A DNA stretch of 64,000 nucleotides, taken from contig DATELQ010000048.1 in NCBI GenBank assembly GCA_035276475.1, positions 25,189 to 89,188 of the forward strand, read 5' to 3'. A program made the position numbers and the translations under genes. This DNA comes from DATDFB01 sp035276475 (lineage in GTDB: Bacteria; Acidobacteriota; Thermoanaerobaculia; Gp7-AA8). Below are positions 18,725 through 25,830 of the stretch, piece after piece. Below the pieces are notes generated by a model, which saw only the letters and a program-made list of their open reading frames with translations, made no database searches and had not been told where the DNA came from. Each line of letters begins with the position of its first letter. Position 1 is the stretch's first letter.

Positions 18725-18754
18725 TGCTGAGTGCTGAGTTCTGAGTGCTGAGTG
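18724..18754. repeat. Heptamer tandem array (GTGCTGA)
   Basis: The units GTGCTGA, GTGCTGA, GTTCTGA, GTGCTGA and a partial GTG run head to tail. The array begins on the last base of the preceding stop codon and contains the GTG start codon of the following acetyltransferase gene. It recalls the short-word arrays at 8933 and 44741, but has no inverted arm. Confidence 0.8.
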
Positions 18755-19185
18755 TTCGCACCTCGCGGTTGTTGCTCGAGCCGCTGACGGTCGCACATGC
18801 GCCGGCGATGTTCTCGCTGCTCAGCGATCTTGCGCTCTATGCTCCACCCTCCCTAGAGCATCTGCAGCGTGTGTACGCGCAACTCGAGACGCGGCGCTCG
18901 CCGGATGGGACGGAGGAGTGGCTGAACTGGATCGTGCTGCGCGACGGTGAGGTGATCGGGTTCGTGCAGGCGACCATCTACACGGACCGCAGTGCCAACG
19001 TCGCCTACGTCTTCGGCCGCTCGCATTGGGGACACGGCTACGCCATCGAGGCGGTGACAGCCATGCTGGCGCAACTCGACGGCTGCAAGTTTTTCGCGAC
19101 GGTGGACGCGGGCAATGCGCGGTCGATTCGGTTGCTGGAGCGCTTGGGATTCCGGCACGTCGAGGGCGAGCGGTACGAGCGCTAG
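18745..19185 (+). CDS. GNAT-family N-acetyltransferase
   Basis: The protein begins SVRTSRLLLEPLT, the usual RimJ/RimL-like start. It has the acetyl-CoA loop (GRSHWGHGYAIEAV) and the C-terminal VDAGNARSIRLLERLGFRHV motif. The substrate is unknown. The only in-frame start is a GTG inside the heptamer array, because TGA at 18742 blocks upstream initiation, so there is no ordinary Shine-Dalgarno. It overlaps the convergent receiver gene by 4 bp. Confidence 0.85.
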   Translation: MLSVRTSRLLLEPLTVAHAPAMFSLLSDLALYAPPSLEHLQRVYAQLETRRSPDGTEEWLNWIVLRDGEVIGFVQATIYTDRSANVAYVFGRSHWGHGYAIEAVTAMLAQLDGCKFFATVDAGNARSIRLLERLGFRHVEGERYER

Positions 19186-19595
19186 ACCCTGGCCGCCTGC
19201 GTCGGCGTCCCCAACCCGCAGAACAGTCCCACCAGGTCGAGGAGCTCCGCCACGTGGAACGGCTTCTCCAGCACCGCGGCGGGGCGCAGCTCCGGCTCCG
19301 TCGTCTCGAGCTTGTACGCCGAGATCACGATCACCGGCGACTCCTGGCGCGTTCTGCGGAACCACCGCAGCCACTCATGGCCGTCCATGCGGGGCATGGC
19401 CAGGTCGAGGATCACCAGGAGGATGTCGGGGTTCTGCTCGACGAGCGGGATGGCCTGCTGGCCGTCGGGCGCGGTCAGCACCTCGAACCCGTACGGCGAC
19501 AGCAAATCGCGATACGAGGCCAGGAGCTTCGCATCGTCGTCGATGATCAGAAGCTTCCTCAGTTTGAACGGTTTTCGACTCGCTCGTATCGGCAC
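19182..19595 (-). CDS. Stand-alone response-regulator receiver domain
   Basis: About 137 residues from a GTG at 19595 that sits one base after the upstream gene's TAG. Receiver motifs are complete: acidic triad DDD after LLII, phospho-acceptor Asp in ILDLAMPRMDG, Ser in VISAY, Lys in LEKPF. There is no output domain. Longer in-frame starts only add Arg/Ser-rich sequence antisense-like to the ABC gene. No histidine kinase is adjacent; its gene partner is a degenerate ABC ATPase-fold protein. Confidence 0.85.
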   Translation of the reverse strand: MPIRASRKPFKLRKLLIIDDDAKLLASYRDLLSPYGFEVLTAPDGQQAIPLVEQNPDILLVILDLAMPRMDGHEWLRWFRRTRQESPVIVISAYKLETTEPELRPAAVLEKPFHVAELLDLVGLFCGLGTPTQAARV

Positions 19596-19596
19596 T

Positions 19597-20601
19597 CTAG
19601 GACGCGTCCGACTGCAAACCGCGTACCTTGAGAGAGAAGCGCGCCGGGTCGTAGCGCAGCGCCAGGAGCTTTCCCTTGTGCACGTCGACTTCGCGCGGCA
19701 CGACGACGTGGAGGATGAGCCCGCCCGTGAGGAGGCCGTAGAGGTGCCAGCGGCCGTCGCGGAACGACGCCTCCTCGATGCCGAAGATGAGATCGGAGTC
19801 CTCGCCCTTCGCCGCGATGGCAAAATCATCCGGCCGCGCCAGGGCCACGCCGCTGCCTTGGAACGGTGCGTCGGCTTCCCACGTGCCGATCGCCGAGGTG
19901 ACGCTGCGGCCGCGGATCTCGATCGGGATGACGTTCACGTCGCCCGTCGCCATCGCCGCCGCCGCCGACTGCGGGGCGGCAAAAACCTCCGAGGGGACGC
20001 CGACCTGCGCGACGCGCCCCTGGTCGAGCACCACGACGCGGTCGCAGAGCCCGAGCTCGACCGGCGACGCCGGTGCGCTGATCACCGTCGTCCCGGCGAC
20101 GCGGAGCGTGCGGGCGATGTCGTCGGCCAGCGTCGCCACGGTCGACGGATTGGCAAGCTCCAGCAGCCGGTCCGCGACAAGGATCGCTGGCTTGAGCAGC
20201 TCGATGCGCGCCAGGTTTGCGCGCGTCCGCTCCGTCGAGGACAGCGTACCAAGCCGCCGGTCGAGCAAAAAGCTTAGCTTCCACTTCTCCGCCGCGAGCT
20301 CGAACTCGTGATGGCGATCTTCGCGGTCGAGCGACCGTGCGCGCACCGCGGCGATCAAGAGGTACCGCACCGACCAGCGCTCCGGCGCGTCGAGCGACGA
20401 CGTGACGTAGAGCAGCGGCCGGCGGCTGCGGCGCAGCGCGCTCACGTCGCGCGCCCCGATGCGCACCGTGCCGCGCGCGTCGCCGGCGAGCACGCGCAAC
20501 AGCGTCGACGCGCCGCACGCCGGCGGGCCGATGACCGCGGTGTGCGTGCTTTTCGGGAAGACGAGCGTTACGCCTTCAACGACGGCGGCGACGTCGAGCA
20601 C
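19597..20601 (-). CDS. ABC ATPase-fold protein with all catalytic motifs degenerate, TOBE-like C-terminus
   Basis: The fold of MalK/CysA-type ATPases is clear, but the catalytic residues are replaced. Walker A reads GPPACGAS, so the Lys is Ala. The signature is LSSTE instead of LSGGQ. Walker B is ILVADRLLE, so the catalytic Glu is Arg. The H-loop is TTVISAPASP with no His. The C-terminal third (RPDDFAIAAKGED) resembles a TOBE domain. The frame is intact over 334 codons, so this is a pseudo-ATPase rather than a recent pseudogene. The GTG start at 20601 follows the Spy-like gene. Confidence 0.8.
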   Translation of the reverse strand: MLDVAAVVEGVTLVFPKSTHTAVIGPPACGASTLLRVLAGDARGTVRIGARDVSALRRSRRPLLYVTSSLDAPERWSVRYLLIAAVRARSLDREDRHHEFELAAEKWKLSFLLDRRLGTLSSTERTRANLARIELLKPAILVADRLLELANPSTVATLADDIARTLRVAGTTVISAPASPVELGLCDRVVVLDQGRVAQVGVPSEVFAAPQSAAAAMATGDVNVIPIEIRGRSVTSAIGTWEADAPFQGSGVALARPDDFAIAAKGEDSDLIFGIEEASFRDGRWHLYGLLTGGLILHVVVPREVDVHKGKLLALRYDPARFSLKVRGLQSDAS

Positions 20602-20610
20602 CCGCGCAGT

Positions 20611-21042
20611 TTACGGTTTCCGGCGCATGTTCGGCCGCATCTGCTGCCCTTCGAGGCGGTCGAGCACATTGCGCATGCGCTGCCACTGCGCGTCGGTCAA
20701 GACGCCGCGCATGTCGACGAGCATCATCAGCTCTCGCTCGAAGAGCCGGCCGCGGGCGACGTTGAGCCGCGACGCGGCGGCTTGCACGGCGCGGCGGTCG
20801 AGCTGGGGCCGGTCGAGCTCCGCGCGCAGCGCGATGTTCTGTTTCTCGACCTCGGCGCGCGCATCGATCAAGTCGCTCGAGGCCCCGCGCCAGACGTTTT
20901 CGAGCTTCTCCTGCTGCTCGGTGCTGAGGCTGAGAACGTTCACGATCTCCGGTTTGCGCCACCACTTGCCGGGCGGCAGATCAGCCGCCAGCGTCGAGCT
21001 CGCGATCAAAATCGCGAGAAGCGCGAGGGCGAACCGCTTCAC
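20611..21042 (-). CDS. Spy/CpxP-like periplasmic helical protein
   Basis: The GTG start overlaps the anti-sigma stop (GTGA). A signal peptide (KRFALALLAILIASSTLA) precedes an all-helical domain with LSLSTEQQEKLENVW and an LTDAQWQRMRNVLDRLE hairpin. These are typical of Spy/CpxP/heavy-metal-resistance (LTXXQ) proteins that act as periplasmic chaperones or sensors. Third gene of the sigma/anti-sigma operon, so probably an envelope-stress effector. Confidence 0.75.
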   Translation of the reverse strand: MKRFALALLAILIASSTLAADLPPGKWWRKPEIVNVLSLSTEQQEKLENVWRGASSDLIDARAEVEKQNIALRAELDRPQLDRRAVQAAASRLNVARGRLFERELMMLVDMRGVLTDAQWQRMRNVLDRLEGQQMRPNMRRKP

Positions 21043-21518
21043 AGCTTGCTCCCCTTCGGCGCCTCGCTCTTCGCGTCGCCCCACGTCTCCCACTGCACGA
21101 GGCCGTGGAAGTCTTTCAGCTCGTCGGACTGCCAGGCATCGTGGGCAACCGAGTCGTTGGCCGGAACGCTGAACGCCGGAGGAGGCGGCACCGGTTTGTC
21201 GACGGTCCGATACACCACCGTCCCGCCGAGGACGAACGCCAGCACTGCGGCGGCGGCGACGCGCCAGGTGCGGCGCACGCTGTCGCCGCGATGCTTCTGC
21301 GCGTCGATGCCGCGCGTGATCAGCATCCGCTGCCGCGTCCAGAACGTCTGCGGCTTCTGGTCGGCGTCGCACGCGGCCAGGCTGCGCAGCTTCCGCTCCA
21401 GCCGCTCGTAGCGCGCGGCGCAGTCGCTGCACGCGGCCAGGTGCAGCATCACCGGCATCGACTCGCCGGGCTGCGTGTAGTACGTCTCGAGCAGCTCTGC
21501 TTCACTGTAGTGTTTCAT
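21039..21518 (-). CDS. Zinc-binding anti-sigma factor (membrane-anchored)
   Basis: The start at 21518 (MKHYSEAELLETYY) is preceded by AAGGGA at a 9-nt spacing. The HLAACSDC motif (HX3CX2C) is that of zinc-binding anti-sigma domains. One transmembrane helix (VAAAAVLAFVLGGTVVY) separates it from a short periplasmic tail. It overlaps the sigma gene by 17 bp, the usual sigma/anti-sigma arrangement. Confidence 0.85.
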   Translation of the reverse strand: MKHYSEAELLETYYTQPGESMPVMLHLAACSDCAARYERLERKLRSLAACDADQKPQTFWTRQRMLITRGIDAQKHRGDSVRRTWRVAAAAVLAFVLGGTVVYRTVDKPVPPPPAFSVPANDSVAHDAWQSDELKDFHGLVQWETWGDAKSEAPKGSKL

Positions 21519-22143
21519 CGTCGGCATTCCCTTGGTTTCTAACCCTCCACTCGGCAAGCTCCTTCCGGATCTTGTGGACGGCGCGGAACAGATGTGCGCG
21601 CACCGTGCCGGCCGCGAGCCCGAGCAGCTCGGCGATCTCTTCGAGCGGGCGCTCCTCGTAGTGGCGCAGCCGGAAGATGACTTTCTGCTGCGCGGAGAGC
21701 TTTTGCTGCGCCCGCTCGATGGCCACGCGGAGCTGCCGGGCCATGATCTCACGCTCCGGATCGGGGCGCTCATCGACCGGCTCGAAGAGCAGGGTGCGGT
21801 CGTCGTCGTCCTCGGCACCGGTGAAGAGGCTGATGAATTTGCGGCGGCGGAGGAAGTCGCGCGAGCGGTTGATGGCGATGCGGGTGAGCCACGTCTCGAA
21901 CTCGGAGCGTCCCTGGAAGCGGCCGAGGTGGGTGTAGGCCTGGATGAAGGTGTCCTGGGTGATGGTGTCAGCCTCGGTTTCATCGCGGACGATGGCGTAG
22001 GCGACGCGGAAGATCTTGCGCTGGAAGCGCTCGACGAGGGCGGCGTACGCGCCGCCGTCGCCCCCGAGCGTGCGGGCGATGAGCTCCTGATCGGCCGGGG
22101 CTTCGTTGAACTGGCTCACGCGGATGGGCACAACGTTTCCCAC
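21502..22143 (-). CDS. ECF-family RNA polymerase sigma factor
   Basis: Region 2 spans about residues 30-100 (VERFQRKIFRVAYAIVRD ... FETWLTRIAINRSRDFLRR). Region 4 spans about 145-200 (LSAQQKVIFRLRHYEERP ... AAGTVRAHLFRAVHKIR). There is no region 1 or 3, as expected for ECF (sigma-70 group 4) factors. It is probably released by the adjacent zinc anti-sigma factor under envelope or redox stress. The 60-bp gap to the divergent gene at 22204 should hold both promoters. Confidence 0.9.
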   Translation of the reverse strand: MGNVVPIRVSQFNEAPADQELIARTLGGDGGAYAALVERFQRKIFRVAYAIVRDETEADTITQDTFIQAYTHLGRFQGRSEFETWLTRIAINRSRDFLRRRKFISLFTGAEDDDDRTLLFEPVDERPDPEREIMARQLRVAIERAQQKLSAQQKVIFRLRHYEERPLEEIAELLGLAAGTVRAHLFRAVHKIRKELAEWRVRNQGNADDETLQ

Positions 22144-22203
22144 GCTGGTTTGACGAGGTTGGGGGCGAAGCGTTTACGCCTTAGTGTAAGGTAGCGCCGG
22201 TCC

Positions 22204-23796
22204 ATGAAACGCCTCACGGATGCGCTCGCCGCGGGCGCCCTCTTCATCGCCTCGCTCGTCGTCTACCGCAAGATCCTCCGGCTCTGGTGGATGTACGACG
22301 ACCCCTTTCTCGTCAATCTGTTGCGCCAATTCTCCCTCCCGCAGTCGCTCTACGCCCGCGACCTCTACCACGCCCTCGGGCGTCCGATCTTCAACCCGCT
22401 GCTGATGTTCTCGCTCAAGGCCGATCTCCTGGCGTTCGGCCTCGACACGACGCGGCTCTACGTCCACCACCTCATCGCCTTCGCCCTCATCCCGCCGCTC
22501 CTGTACCTGCTCTGCCGGCTCTGGACGCCGCCCTTGGCGTCGCTGGCGACGGCGGGGACGGCGCTCGTCGCCGGGCCGACGCTCGAGGTCGTCCCGCAGT
22601 TGATGCTGCGGCACTACATCGAGGGGGGTGTCTTCGCGCTCGCGGCGGCGATTCTCTTCGTCCTGGCGGTCCGGCGCGCGAACGGATGGCTCCTCACCGC
22701 CGCCTCCGCCCTCCTTTATCTATCTGCCGCGGCGGCGAAGGAGGTCTACGCGCCGCTGATTCTCGTCCTGCTGGTGGTGCCGGAGGGGACATGGCGGCAG
22801 CGGATCCGCCTCCTGATCCCGCACGCCGTCGCCGCGGCGATCTTCGGCATCTGGCGGATCGCAGTCGTCGGCACGTCGGTGAAGCCGTTCGGCTTCGTCG
22901 AGCCGCCGTCGCGGCGGCCGATCTCGATCGCCACCGTGCCGTTCCGGGCCATCCGCCAGTTCGCGAACAGCGGGAGCGCGGCAGGGTGGGCGATGCTCGT
23001 GGCGGTGCTGCTCTGCGCTTTGATCGTGGTCGTGCGGATGCCGCGCGCGCGGATCGTCGCCGCCGCCGCGATCGTCGCCGTCGTCGCGCCGCTGATCCCC
23101 GTCTCCGGCGAGATGAACCCGCGGTGGGCGTTCGCGCCGTGGCTCCTGGCCGTCGTGGCCATCGCGTTCCTCGCCCGCGCTCTCCCGCGCGGCGGCGCAG
23201 TCGCCGCGCTCGTGGTGCTCGGCATCGCTTTGGTCGACTACCGCGTCGAATGGCCGCCCGCGTACCGCCGCTTCCTCCGCATCAGCGACGAAGGCCGCGT
23301 GTTCTCGCTCCTCGGCGAGAACGACGTGATCCACAACCCCATCGGCACGCCGACGACGCTGATGGAGATCGGGAAGCTGACGGGCTCGAAGGCGCGCGCG
23401 CTGTACGACGACTTCCCGCTCTGCGACGATCCGAATTTCCGCGTCGGCCGCATCTTCGAGTTCGACCCCGTGCGGCGCGAGGTGGCGGAGACGACGCGCG
23501 CCGCGGCGGCGCGGTCGTGCGCGTCGATCCGCCGCATGCCGCTCGCGCTCGATCTGCACTTCGAGCGCGACGGGTCGTTCTTCTGGACGGCGGGGCCGTA
23601 CCGCGACGGGCAGTACACGTTCATCCTGATCGACGGACTGCTCGCCTACGACGTGCCGCGCGAGGCCGGCTTCCGCGCCGACGGCTTCGAGCACTTCAAT
23701 CTGCGTGTGCGCTACACGTCGCCGCAGGGTTGGAAGACGTACTCGCCGATGCTGACGGTGGACTCGAAGAACGGCCCGCTGAGGTTCCGCCAATGA
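22204..23796 (+). CDS. Polytopic membrane protein, GT-C glycosyltransferase-like (530 aa)
   Basis: About ten hydrophobic segments in the first 350 residues are followed by a soluble C-terminal domain of about 170 residues. The first extracytoplasmic loop carries WMYDDPFLV, like the acidic pair after TM1 in GT-C (dolichyl-phosphate-mannose type) transferases, and a His-rich loop (YVHHLIAF) comes later. The donor and acceptor are unknown. The stop overlaps the next start (ATGA), so the oxygenase is translationally coupled. Confidence 0.65.
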   Translation: MKRLTDALAAGALFIASLVVYRKILRLWWMYDDPFLVNLLRQFSLPQSLYARDLYHALGRPIFNPLLMFSLKADLLAFGLDTTRLYVHHLIAFALIPPLLYLLCRLWTPPLASLATAGTALVAGPTLEVVPQLMLRHYIEGGVFALAAAILFVLAVRRANGWLLTAASALLYLSAAAAKEVYAPLILVLLVVPEGTWRQRIRLLIPHAVAAAIFGIWRIAVVGTSVKPFGFVEPPSRRPISIATVPFRAIRQFANSGSAAGWAMLVAVLLCALIVVVRMPRARIVAAAAIVAVVAPLIPVSGEMNPRWAFAPWLLAVVAIAFLARALPRGGAVAALVVLGIALVDYRVEWPPAYRRFLRISDEGRVFSLLGENDVIHNPIGTPTTLMEIGKLTGSKARALYDDFPLCDDPNFRVGRIFEFDPVRREVAETTRAAAARSCASIRRMPLALDLHFERDGSFFWTAGPYRDGQYTFILIDGLLAYDVPREAGFRADGFEHFNLRVRYTSPQGWKTYSPMLTVDSKNGPLRFRQ

Positions 23797-24485
23797 TCCG
23801 CCTGCACGCCGACCCCGCCGCGCTGCACGACGCGTATCGCATCGCGCAGCCGTTCCCGCACGCGGTGCTCGACGGGCTCTTCGACGACGAGGAGCTCGAC
23901 GCGGTGCTGGCCGAGTTCCCCTCGCCGGAGCAGATGCGCTGGCTGCGCTTCGACACACCCCAGGAGAAGAAGCTCGGGTTCTTCCACGCCATGAGCGAGA
24001 TCCCGCCGCGCATCCGCAGGTTTCTCGACGCGCTGAACGGCTTCGAAATGCTGACGTTCCTCGAGGAGCTCACCGGCATCGACGGGCTGATCCCCGACCC
24101 GTACTTCGGTGGCGGCGGCGTGCACCAGATCGAGGCCGGCGGCTACCTGAAGATCCACGCCGACTTCAATGTCCATCCGAAGCTGCGCCTCGACCGCCGC
24201 CTGAACATGCTGATCTATCTCAATCGCGATTGGCGCGACGAATACGGCGGCCACCTCGAGCTGTGGGACGCATCGATGCGCGGCTGCGTGCAGCGGATCC
24301 TGCCGGTTTTCAATCGGACGGTGATTTTCTCGACGACAGATACGTCGTTCCACGGCCACCCGTACCCGCTCACCCCCCCGCCCGGCGAGACGCGCAAGTC
24401 GGTGTCGCTCTACTACTACACGGCGGGACGACCGCAGGAGGAGCGCTCCGCGCCGCACGACACGATTTTCAGGGAGCCGGTGTAG
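23793..24485 (+). CDS. 2-oxoglutarate/Fe(II) dioxygenase (prolyl-4-hydroxylase-like)
   Basis: Iron ligands are readable as HADFN (HXD, about residues 120-122) and the distal His in SFHGHPYPL, with the 2OG-binding Arg in ETRKSVSLYYYT. The glycine-rich GGGGVHQIEAGGYLKIH precedes the first ligand. It resembles enzymes that hydroxylate sugars or peptides. The start overlaps the membrane protein stop; together they suggest a cell-surface glycan modification unit. Confidence 0.85.
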   Translation: MIRLHADPAALHDAYRIAQPFPHAVLDGLFDDEELDAVLAEFPSPEQMRWLRFDTPQEKKLGFFHAMSEIPPRIRRFLDALNGFEMLTFLEELTGIDGLIPDPYFGGGGVHQIEAGGYLKIHADFNVHPKLRLDRRLNMLIYLNRDWRDEYGGHLELWDASMRGCVQRILPVFNRTVIFSTTDTSFHGHPYPLTPPPGETRKSVSLYYYTAGRPQEERSAPHDTIFREPV

Positions 24486-24487
24486 CC

Positions 24488-24585
24488 AGTCGCAGCCGGC
24501 GTCCCGCCGGCCGCCGCGGCGCCGTCTCGGCGCCGGGGCGGCGGGGACGCCGTCTGTCCGGCCGGCGAGGACGCTGGCTGCGACT
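24488..24585. repeat. 98-bp G+C-rich palindromic element
   Basis: Bases 24488-24513 pair with 24559-24585 over about 25 positions, with one bulge and one mismatch. Internal shorter palindromes (CGGCGCCG pairs) lie in the loop. The left end is 3 bp after the oxygenase stop. The right end provides the TAG that ends the truncated toxin reading frame. It could fold as an mRNA terminator, but the position suggests a small inserted (REP/MITE-like) element. Confidence 0.7.
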
Positions 24586-24709
24586 ACGCGATCCCCGCCC
24601 GCGGCGCTTTGTGAAGCCCGAGGAGGTAGACCTGCGAGGAGCCGGGATAGCGAACTTGAAGCTCGGGGACCAGTTTGCGCGACAGGTTCTGGTCGAGCAG
24701 CAACTTCAC
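24584..24709 (-). pseudogene. Truncated DUF5615 (Mut7-C-like) toxin gene
   Basis: The GTG at 24709 overlaps the DUF433 stop (GTGA) and the reading frame encodes 41 residues. It starts VKLLLDQNLSRKLVPEL and continues to GSSQVYLLGLHKA, the standard N-terminus of DUF5615 PIN-like toxins, which are usually about 110 residues. Family similarity stops after HKA, and the frame ends in the palindromic element. The remaining two thirds, including later PIN-fold acidic residues, are absent. Confidence 0.75.
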
Positions 24710-24930
24710 TCTCGCGCCGCCGGCGGCCGGCCTTCACGATCGGCGGCGAAACTGAGGCAGGCCAGGATGTCCTCGTGCGTGAGCTCTGGAAAATCGTCGA
24801 GGACTTCCTGCTCGGTCATGCCCGAGGCGAGGTAGGAGAGCACGTCGTACACCGTGATCCGCATCCCGCGGATGCAAGGCTGCCCGCCGCGTTTGCCTGG
24901 CTCGATCGTGATGATGCTCTGGTAGTCCAT
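24706..24930 (-). CDS. DUF433 antitoxin
   Basis: A 74-residue protein with the DUF433 core: ITIEPGKRGGQPCIRGMRITVYDVLSYLASGM, then EEVLDDFPELTHEDILACLSFAADRE-type helices. DUF433 proteins are the antitoxin partners of DUF5615 toxins. Here the partner directly downstream is cut short, so the antitoxin is apparently an orphan. Confidence 0.88.
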   Translation of the reverse strand: MDYQSIITIEPGKRGGQPCIRGMRITVYDVLSYLASGMTEQEVLDDFPELTHEDILACLSFAADREGRPPAARE

Positions 24931-24942
24931 GTCTTTCTCAGT

Positions 24943-25830
24943 TTACGCGATCCGCGCCGCCCGCCCGGCCAGCCACACCCCCGCGAAGATCATCACCCCC
25001 GCGACGATTGCCACCGCCCGGATCTGCTCGCCGAGGAACATCGCGGCGAGCATCACGGTCATGACCGGCTGCAGGTAGGTGTACGCCGCCACGAGCGAGC
25101 TGTCGGTGTGCGCGAGCGCCCAGGCGTTGAGCAGGTACGCGGCGATCGTCGGGCCGGCGATCACGAACGCGAGCGACAGCCACGCCCCCGGCGGAATCGC
25201 GCGCCAGTTCAGGCGCAGCATCGGCACGGCGGCGATCGGCAGCATCACCACTGCGGCGATCGCGAACATCCTCGCCACCACGCGCAGCGGCGACAAGCGC
25301 GCCATGTCGCGCTTCGACAGCACGAGGAACAGCGCGTAGGCGAGCGAGTTGCCGATGATCAGAAGATCGCCCAGGAGCGACTTTGTCGCGCCGCCGAAGC
25401 CCTCGCCGCCGACCACTGTCAGCGCCCCCGCCGCGGCGAGCGCGATCCCGGCGATCTTCATCGCCGTCACATGCTCTTCACCGAACACCATCGCCGCGCC
25501 GAGCGTGAAGACCGGCACGGCCGTGATCAGAATCGCCGCGACGTGCGCCGACGTCAGCGCCAGGCCGGCCAGGAACATCGACTGATTGATCACCACGCCG
25601 AGGAGCGAGTAGAGCGCGACGCGCTTGAAGTCGGCGCGCGAGAGCGGCGCCGCGCCGCGGATCAGCGCATTCATCACGATCGCCGCGCCGAGCACGCGCA
25701 GGTACGCGAACGTGAACGGATCGAACGACGACATGCCGAGCTTCGACACGACGTAGTTCACCGCGAAGAGGAAGTTGACGGTGAAGAGTGCGAGGTGAAT
25801 GACGCCGCGGCTAGGACTCAAGCCACACAT
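24943..25830 (-). CDS. EamA/DMT-family permease
   Basis: Ten hydrophobic helices form two EamA repeats (about residues 12-140 and 150-285), each ending in the P/GE-rich motif (MVFGEEHVTAMK; AMFLGEQIRAVA). It is probably an inner-membrane metabolite exporter. The ATG at 25830 overlaps the 3' end of the chemoreceptor-fusion gene by 20 bp, so the two are coupled. Confidence 0.88.
   Translation of the reverse strand: MCGLSPSRGVIHLALFTVNFLFAVNYVVSKLGMSSFDPFTFAYLRVLGAAIVMNALIRGAAPLSRADFKRVALYSLLGVVINQSMFLAGLALTSAHVAAILITAVPVFTLGAAMVFGEEHVTAMKIAGIALAAAGALTVVGGEGFGGATKSLLGDLLIIGNSLAYALFLVLSKRDMARLSPLRVVARMFAIAAVVMLPIAAVPMLRLNWRAIPPGAWLSLAFVIAGPTIAAYLLNAWALAHTDSSLVAAYTYLQPVMTVMLAAMFLGEQIRAVAIVAGVMIFAGVWLAGRAARIA

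Noticed and set aside
22287..23792. 732-codon version of the oxygenase gene
   Set aside because: The first 500 codons overlap the membrane protein in another frame and are low-complexity Arg-rich; the ATG at 23793 overlaps the upstream stop as in a normal operon.
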